Below are positions 59,701 to 64,000 of a stretch of 64,000 nucleotides of DNA, one piece after another. The notes below the pieces were generated by a model. The model was not told the DNA's origin. It saw nothing but the letters and a program-made list of their open reading frames with translations, and searched no databases. Position 1 is the stretch's first letter. The number at the start of each line of letters is the position of its first letter. The translations under genes were made by a program, and so were the position numbers. The DNA comes from CAZCPB01 sp044223975. GTDB lineage: Bacteria; Planctomycetota; Phycisphaerae; Phycisphaerales; UBA1924. The stretch lies in assembly GCA_044223975.1 (NCBI GenBank), contig JBGALI010000011.1, forward strand, positions 87,107 through 151,106, read 5' to 3'.

Positions 59701-62243
59701 TCGTCGTCGAGGAGCGTGTTGGTGAAGTTCTGTCCCGAGCCGCCGCGGCGGTTCACCAGCGTCACGGTCTTGCCCGAGGGGCTGGTGAGCGAGATGATCA
59801 GGTCGCCGTCGAAGGCGTGGTTGATGTCGAGCCGCACGTTGAGGTCGAGGATCTGGCGGCTGTCGGCGACGTCAATAGTGTCGGTCACCGGACCCTGGGT
59901 GGGGATGGGCTTGGGCACGGCGAGCGTGCCGCCGACGCTGACGTGGTCATCGGCCACGAGCTGGGCGCCGAGCTTGAGGCTGTACTCGCCGGTGGACTGG
60001 GCGGCGCCCGACCCGGCGACCTTGGGGTTGTAGTTGAGGTTGCTGAACCCGCTCACGCCGATGTAATACGTGCCGGCGGTCTTGAGGAAGAAGTCGATGT
60101 ACGAGTCAGCGCCGAAGAACTGATCGTTGCGCGCGATCTGGTTGCCGTTGGCGTCGAACAGGCGCAGGACCGAATCGAGCGCGCTGGGGTTGGGGAGGCG
60201 ACGGGCGACGACCTCGGCGGTGAACTCACCGGCGCGGGGGATGTCGATGCGGTAGAGGTCGACGTCGAGCCCGGCGAAGAGCCCGTTGCCAAGGGCGGCG
60301 CCGTTGAACACCGCGGTGCCGCTGATGTCGAAGATCACGGGCGTGGCGGTCTGGAGCGTGTCGTTGGGCTCGAAGGCGCCGGTCACGGCGACGACGGTGA
60401 AGTCGTAGGTCTGGTCGACGCCGCCCGAGGTCGTGCCGTTGAGGTAGTTCCCGTCGGTGTCGCGGAACGTGGACGCGGTCAGCTTGAGGCGGTAGTTGTC
60501 GAGCGGGAGACGCTGGTTCGGGAAGCCCGACATGTCGAGCCCGATGACCACGGTCTTGGGATCGCTGACCGAGCGCGTCACCGACGAGATCCCAACGGGG
60601 AGGTCGTCGCCGGTTCCGAAGCTGTTGTCGACACCGTCGCGCGTGAGCGAGACGCCGGCGGTGGCAAGGAACGCCTGATCGATCACCTTGTTGAAGGTGA
60701 TGGTGACCGAGCTGATGACCTGGCCGGTGTTGACGTCCGTCTGGGTCGTGAAGGGGCCGGGGGTCACCTGTCGGATGAGCGGTCCGGTGATGCCGATAAT
60801 CTCCATCGCGCGGGCGATGTTGATGCGTCCGCCCGAGACTACCTTGCCCTGCAGCGCCGGGAGCGGATCGCACGAATTGATGAGCGCCTCGCGGATCTCG
60901 ACGGCAGAGGCGTTGGGCTTGACCGCCTTGAGCAGGGCGACCGCGCCGGCGGTAATCGGGGAGGAGAAGCTGGTGCCGCTGGGCGCGCCGTAGCCGGCGC
61001 CGACCTGGGTCGTGAGGATGTCGACGCCCGGGGCGCCGAAGTCGACTGACTGGGCGCCGTAGCTGCTGAAGTTCGCCAGGCCGTCGATGTTGTCGGTGGC
61101 CGCGACCGAGATGATGCCGGGGATGTTGTACGAGGACGGGAAATTGGTGAAGTCGGGATTGTCGTTGTCGTACGCGGAGTTGCCCGCCGCGGCAACAAAG
61201 GTACCGCCGGAATCGATGTAGCGCTGGATGGAGTCCTTCTCGGCGTCAAAGCCGGTGGGAACGTCCTTGTAAAAAGTCTGGCCGAAGCCGCCGTAGCTGT
61301 TGTTGGTGGCGACGATGTTCGTGCCGCGCTGGCGCATCATGGTCGCGTAGTCGTGGGCGCCGACGATTCCCGACAGCGTGAGGCTGCCGTAGCGGTCGGC
61401 GATCTTCAGGGGCAGGATCGAGACGTTCCACGCGACGCCCGAGACGCCGATTCCGTTGTTTCCGACGGCGCCGATGCAGCCGGCGACCCACGTGCCGTGC
61501 ACCTCGACGTCGCTGTCGGGGTTGTTATCCAGGGCGCCGAAGTCCCAGCCGTGGATATCGTCGATGAAGCCGTTGCCGTCGTCGTCGATCCCGTTGCCTG
61601 CGATCTCGCCGGGGTTGTTCCAGATGTTGTCGGCCAGGTCGGGGTGGTACCACTCGACGCCGCTGTCGATCACCCCGACAATCACGCTCTTGGAGCCGAT
61701 GGTGGTGTTCCACGCCGCGACCGCGCTGACGTCCGCGCCGATGGTGCCGGGCTGACCCCAGATCTGGCCCGTATTGTCGAGCCACCACTGCTGCGAGAAG
61801 AGCGGGTCGTTGGGAACCGACGACACGGTGTAGATGCGGTCGGGCTGGACGTTGGTGACACCGATGCCCGCGGCACGGACGGCGGCAACGGCCGCCTCGG
61901 TCACGGGCGACTTGGTCTGAACCCGGACGTAGCGTCCGCGTGCGATGGGCTGCACGTCGTCGACGGTCAGACCTAGGCGCGTCGCGGCGTCGATCGCCAG
62001 CGCCTTGGCTTCGGCGTCGGGGTGCGCATCGGCGAGGTCGACCAGCCAGGAGCCGGTGCGGACCTTGACGGGCGCCCCTTCCCACTGGATCGTGCTGTAG
62101 TAGTTGTCCGGGGCCGACACCAACCCGGTGTTTGAGAAGTGCCCGGTTCTGCCCGAGAGAAGCACCCGGTTCTCGAGTTGGTCCATCAACTCGCGCGGGG
62201 TGCGGGGGCGGAGGGAGGAGCGACGGCTGCGGCGGTTGTTCAT
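56796..62243 (-). CDS. Giant secreted subtilisin-like S8 protease with LEPR-type N-terminus
   Basis: An 1815-residue protein. The N-terminal Arg-rich stretch with LENRVLLS (residues 23-30) is the planctomycete LEPR-XLL-like signal. A propeptide-like segment follows, then the S8 catalytic domain: Asp193 (GVIDSGVEWYHPDLAD), His249 (VHGTWVAGC), Asn355 (oxyanion) and Ser425 (SGTSFSSPITAG). Two pre-peptidase C-terminal-like domains (blocks EPNDTLQTATPVIF and ESNDTIRTATTN) flank a proprotein-convertase P domain (IDVADSRQILDLNVRLDINH). The last 700 residues have no domain I recognise. The start is ATG 62243; the upstream TTG 62264 is rejected. A terminator follows at 56745. Confidence 0.93.
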   Translation of the reverse strand: MNNRRSRRSSLRPRTPRELMDQLENRVLLSGRTGHFSNTGLVSAPDNYYSTIQWEGAPVKVRTGSWLVDLADAHPDAEAKALAIDAATRLGLTVDDVQPIARGRYVRVQTKSPVTEAAVAAVRAAGIGVTNVQPDRIYTVSSVPNDPLFSQQWWLDNTGQIWGQPGTIGADVSAVAAWNTTIGSKSVIVGVIDSGVEWYHPDLADNIWNNPGEIAGNGIDDDGNGFIDDIHGWDFGALDNNPDSDVEVHGTWVAGCIGAVGNNGIGVSGVAWNVSILPLKIADRYGSLTLSGIVGAHDYATMMRQRGTNIVATNNSYGGFGQTFYKDVPTGFDAEKDSIQRYIDSGGTFVAAAGNSAYDNDNPDFTNFPSSYNIPGIISVAATDNIDGLANFSSYGAQSVDFGAPGVDILTTQVGAGYGAPSGTSFSSPITAGAVALLKAVKPNASAVEIREALINSCDPLPALQGKVVSGGRINIARAMEIIGITGPLIRQVTPGPFTTQTDVNTGQVISSVTITFNKVIDQAFLATAGVSLTRDGVDNSFGTGDDLPVGISSVTRSVSDPKTVVIGLDMSGFPNQRLPLDNYRLKLTASTFRDTDGNYLNGTTSGGVDQTYDFTVVAVTGAFEPNDTLQTATPVIFDISGTAVFNGAALGNGLFAGLDVDLYRIDIPRAGEFTAEVVARRLPNPSALDSVLRLFDANGNQIARNDQFFGADSYIDFFLKTAGTYYIGVSGFSNLNYNPKVAGSGAAQSTGEYSLKLGAQLVADDHVSVGGTLAVPKPIPTQGPVTDTIDVADSRQILDLNVRLDINHAFDGDLIISLTSPSGKTVTLVNRRGGSGQNFTNTLLDDEGPTSLAQGFAPFTGTFRPDNALSGFDGLSALGTWKLTVNDAAALNSGVLLGWSLDFTLSNDIYGPFESNDTIRTATTNTGLGIGTGTTAIDAFLGDGGFGGLDRDIYRIVVVSGTTLNASAIPKAASANGSANLNTALRLFDSAGKEISLAAPASTKSSRIENFVFRDGGIFYIGLSEGANLTYDPFIVTSGFPAASTGNYTLTISMNFGVSDSPMLLDGNTLDVGMSAGGTFKSPAGSISGTNAGSGGLRWNGLEFLFDDAEASPAPFSFFGASASGSTFVNTDTVQNGQPTTVLQLPVALSAQNDAMNRRVVVTGSFGALRVERTISFGINDNFIALDVTLTNLGAVPLTDVSWMEAFDPQQGLNLGPSSTLTRNDLDGARRYASASYINNTFLQGVTIAMGAPASDTRASVNFVPATQTLRDPQQLLSLPVNDPEGGATDDAMAIGFDFGTMDAAGGPESVVHARYFIFFGTTPGLAQGQYDQLNAGTGSGHLTIDPAHPVTEQLSNGANVPTLPYREYYPEGFANAQTFTFIPILNPSEQSNHIVVIARYETGERDQVMAEFTLAASSRGGITITTPEMYAANTLLVRKDTPYSIEIRSQSPVAATFSHYDQFILAGSRAAIGESFTTRLSADWTFGQVTKGGGIGDASGTSDFLLFTNINDATVKVEATFFPENGGPSVKVTRTAEAFRRGGWAINDLPELQDGVTYGVLVHADAPVVAALSHYDRTTRSASGLSGVPGAGSLGGVIPEGQLGVNSTDEQLGIVNASGTSTTVTISFLFANGSTQRAVVSVPAHSQKLLKVAEIPFFPLGQTYSVLYESDNAPVTITQRALEFGEGGATAFSDRAYTYWGFGEGFRNPDPSIVTERLKLFNPGSDDTLVEITIRYDNNLGTETFRATVPARRSVDLNIHDYVTGTRRDVLAFYGITVKSATPIVASMDHYDSYFPGAFSTIGTPLGLSQPIS

Positions 62244-62264
62244 CGCGACGGTCTCTGCTCTCAA

Positions 62265-62498
62265 GCCCCGCGGGGCGGGGCGTGCGATTGATGACGACTC
62301 TCGATAGACGACACGGCGGGCCGCGATCTCGGCGGCGATGCCGACTCTCCGGGGGGGCCCGTTCTATCCGCCACTAGAGTACAGAGGTTCCGGGTCGTTT
62401 GCATGCCGGCGCGTACAGAATCCCGACGGCCGGATTTGGGGGTTGGCCGGTGAGCGGGGTCCTTTCGACGGCGGAGGGCGACCGCACGATCGGCCCGC
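62265..62498. other. Intergenic region upstream of the protease gene
   Basis: About 230 bases between the protease start and the hydratase stop. It should hold the protease promoter. No clear -10/-35 pair was found, and no gene is supported. Confidence 0.4.
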
Positions 62499-63245
62499 TC
62501 AAGGGGCTGCCGCGGGGCGCCAGAGCTGCACCAGACGAGATCGCTCTTCGGGCCCGCCCGCCAGGCCGAGCGATACCCCCAGCGCCGACTCCGCGAACGC
62601 GCCGACAGGAGAGATCTGATTGAGCCATGATTTCGTGGCCTCCATGGCGCCAGCCGGCTTTTCGGCCAGAGCTTTGGCCACAGCGATGGCCCGGGGAATT
62701 ACGTCCTCGGCACGCGGCATCGACTCGTGGGCGAGGCCGAGGCGGACGGCGTCCGTGCCAGAGATCAGCCCGCTGTCCAGCTGCCGCTCGCGGCAGGCGG
62801 CGTCGCCGATGGACACACGCAGGAACGGCGCCGAGACGGCAGGGGAAATACCCATTCTGGTGACGGGGTAGCCCAGGGTGGCCTGGTCGTTCGTGATGAC
62901 CAGGTCGCCGCCCCCCAGGAGGGCACACCCGCCGGCGATTGCCGCGCCGTGGGCGGCGATCACCACAGGCGCCGGAGTTTCCCGGAGGGCAAGGACCGCG
63001 CGGGACAGGCCTGTGAGGAGGCTCCGCATCGCGGCGCCTGAATGGTCGTCCTTGCAGAGCGAAAGATCGAACCCGGCGCAGAAGACCTTGCCGGCGCCGG
63101 CGAGGACCAGACATCGGCAGGCGCGTGCGGCTTCAGGGATCGCAGCAACCAGCCCATCCAGCATTTCGAGGGTGAGGGCGTTGCGGCGGTCGGGGCGGTC
63201 AAGAGTGATGGTGCCGACGGGTCCGTCATAGGAGACGCGGATCAT
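62499..63245 (-). CDS. Enoyl-CoA hydratase/isomerase-family protein
   Basis: A 248-residue crotonase: DRPDRRNALTLEMLDGLVAA at the N-terminus, KVFCAGFDLSLCKD (first loop), AAHGAAIAGGCALLGGGDLV (second loop) and GYPVTRMGISPAVSAPFLRV. The C-terminal helices are complete. The start overlaps the stop of the HMG-CoA lyase gene (ATGA, 63242-63245), so it is translationally coupled. In leucine breakdown, methylglutaconyl-CoA hydratase produces the HMG-CoA that HMG-CoA lyase cleaves, so this is a strong candidate for that step. Confidence 0.9.
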   Translation of the reverse strand: MIRVSYDGPVGTITLDRPDRRNALTLEMLDGLVAAIPEAARACRCLVLAGAGKVFCAGFDLSLCKDDHSGAAMRSLLTGLSRAVLALRETPAPVVIAAHGAAIAGGCALLGGGDLVITNDQATLGYPVTRMGISPAVSAPFLRVSIGDAACRERQLDSGLISGTDAVRLGLAHESMPRAEDVIPRAIAVAKALAEKPAGAMEATKSWLNQISPVGAFAESALGVSLGLAGGPEERSRLVQLWRPAAAP

Positions 63246-64000
63246 CCCGCGCCTCCTTTCGGCGCGGCAGCGGCGCGAGAGTCGTTCACGATCTTTCGTG
63301 CAAACTCGGCGGCACGGGCGAGGGCGTCGAGATCGACGCCGGTTTCATAGCCAGCCGCGTGGATGGTGCGGACGAGGAGTTGGGTGTCGATGTTTCCCGG
63401 GGCGGGCTTGCCGGGGCGGGAGGCATACGGGCAGCCGCCGAGGCCGGCGACCGAGCCGTCGAAGGAGCGGATGCCAGCCTCCAGCGCCGCCTTCACGCAC
63501 TCCGCGGCGTGCCCGAAGGTGTCGTGAAGATGGAGCGTCAGCCACGGGCGATCGGGATGCGCCGCCAGCGAGCGTTGAACCTCACGCAGCATGGCGGTCA
63601 CGGTCTTGGGCGTGCCTGCGCCGATGGTGTCGCCAAGGTCAATCTCGGGGATGCCCAGGGATGCGAGCTGAACGGCGACCTCAGCGACCCGCGTCGTTGC
63701 GATCGGCCCTTCGAACGGGCAGGCGATGGCGCACGAGACGTAGCCGCGGAGGTCGAGTCCTGCGTTGCGAGCCTTGGGGACAATCGGACGGAATCGATCG
63801 AGAGTTTCGGCGATGGAGGCGTTAGTGTTCTTGCGGCTGAAGGATTCAGAAGCCGCGGTGAAGACCGATACTCGATCGAGCAGCGTGCGGCCGATCGCGG
63901 CGTGGGCCGCGAGCGCATCGGCGAGGCCGCGCTCGTTGGGAACGAGCGCCGAAAGCAAAGTCAGCCGCGTGGAGATATCGGCATCGCTCTGGCTCCCCCC
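63242..64000 (-). CDS. Hydroxymethylglutaryl-CoA lyase, C-terminal part (runs off the window)
   Basis: About 252 residues are visible, and the frame is open to the window edge, so the N-terminus lies beyond base 64000. HMG-CoA lyase splits HMG-CoA into acetyl-CoA and acetoacetate. Family motifs are clear: LVPNERGLADALAAH, VSVFTAASESFSRKNTN, YVSCAIACPFEG, IDLGDTIGAGTP, LTLHLHDTFGHA and GSVAGLGGCPYASRPGKPAP, which includes the catalytic Cys of GGCPYA. The 3' end overlaps the next gene by four bases. A leucine-degradation operon with further genes outside the window is likely. Confidence 0.93.
   Translation of the reverse strand, partial: GGSQSDADISTRLTLLSALVPNERGLADALAAHAAIGRTLLDRVSVFTAASESFSRKNTNASIAETLDRFRPIVPKARNAGLDLRGYVSCAIACPFEGPIATTRVAEVAVQLASLGIPEIDLGDTIGAGTPKTVTAMLREVQRSLAAHPDRPWLTLHLHDTFGHAAECVKAALEAGIRSFDGSVAGLGGCPYASRPGKPAPGNIDTQLLVRTIHAAGYETGVDLDALARAAEFARKIVNDSRAAAAPKGGAG

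Noticed and set aside
62244..62264. Seven-residue upstream extension of the giant protease
   Set aside because: The upstream codon is TTG without ribosome-binding site. ATG 62243 is the first Met in frame and begins the Arg-rich signal region.

Overview
The window is about 64 kb of high-GC (roughly 65-70%) bacterial chromosome, densely coded on both strands. The best fit is a planctomycete of the class Phycisphaerae. Evidence: five proteins end in PEP-CTERM-like tails (Pro-x-Pro, hydrophobic stretch, Arg cluster); one secreted protein ends in a dockerin-like double EF-hand finishing in Gly-Cys; a giant secreted protease carries a planctomycete-type LEPR-like N-terminal signal (LENRVLLS); a sulfatase, bactofilins and a five-heme cytochrome are present. 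No exosortase, rRNA, tRNA, CRISPR array, prophage or conventional insertion sequence was seen.

Layout. 0-6.4 kb: PEP-CTERM-like paralogues, a Gly-rich Spy-like protein, a penicillin acylase-family hydrolase, a coiled-coil lipoprotein and a pair of bactofilin-like genes. 6.5-14.4 kb: MFS symporter, a three-gene unit of unknown function, an esterase, a sulfatase, a 43-residue-repeat PEP-CTERM protein and an AHSA1-like protein. 14.6-20.5 kb: cytochrome c/beta-propeller pair, serine hydrolase, then a RAYT (REP-associated transposase) gene embedded in palindromic repeats and followed by a compositionally atypical HAF-repeat gene. 20.6-27.4 kb: archaeal-type DNA topoisomerase VI subunits A and B, separated by a copper-storage-like protein, a UbiA-like prenyltransferase and two META-like lipoproteins. 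27.5-32.5 kb: an envelope cluster with LpoB-like, COG3014-like and YcfL-like lipoproteins. 32.6-43.7 kb: short-chain dehydrogenase, CinA, pyruvate kinase, an orphan solute-binding protein, M61 peptidase, GC-dockerin protein, aldo/keto reductase, acetyltransferase, signal peptidase I. 43.8-50 kb: metallo-hydrolase, DUF4442-like protein, acetyltransferase, oxidoreductases, GH16 glycosidase, PEP-CTERM protein. 50-64 kb: acyl-CoA dehydrogenase and enoyl-CoA hydratases, an RlmI-like methyltransferase, release factor 3, the giant subtilase, and a partial HMG-CoA lyase, suggesting fatty-acid and leucine catabolism.

Gene expression. Around fifteen genes have no Shine-Dalgarno sequence. Instead they carry a TANNNT-type -10 hexamer (TAGACT, TACACT, TACGCT, TACCAT and similar; one is GATAAT) 5-8 nt before the start codon, which predicts leaderless transcripts. 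Other genes, mostly downstream members of operons, have ordinary GGAG-type sites or 4-nt ATGA/GTGA overlaps. I used this rule to set several starts (18188, 34687, 44951, 53186). The most unusual items are this leaderless architecture, the bacterial topoisomerase VI pair, the RAYT/REP island with an apparently repeat-derived promoter, and the LpoB/YcfL-type envelope cluster.
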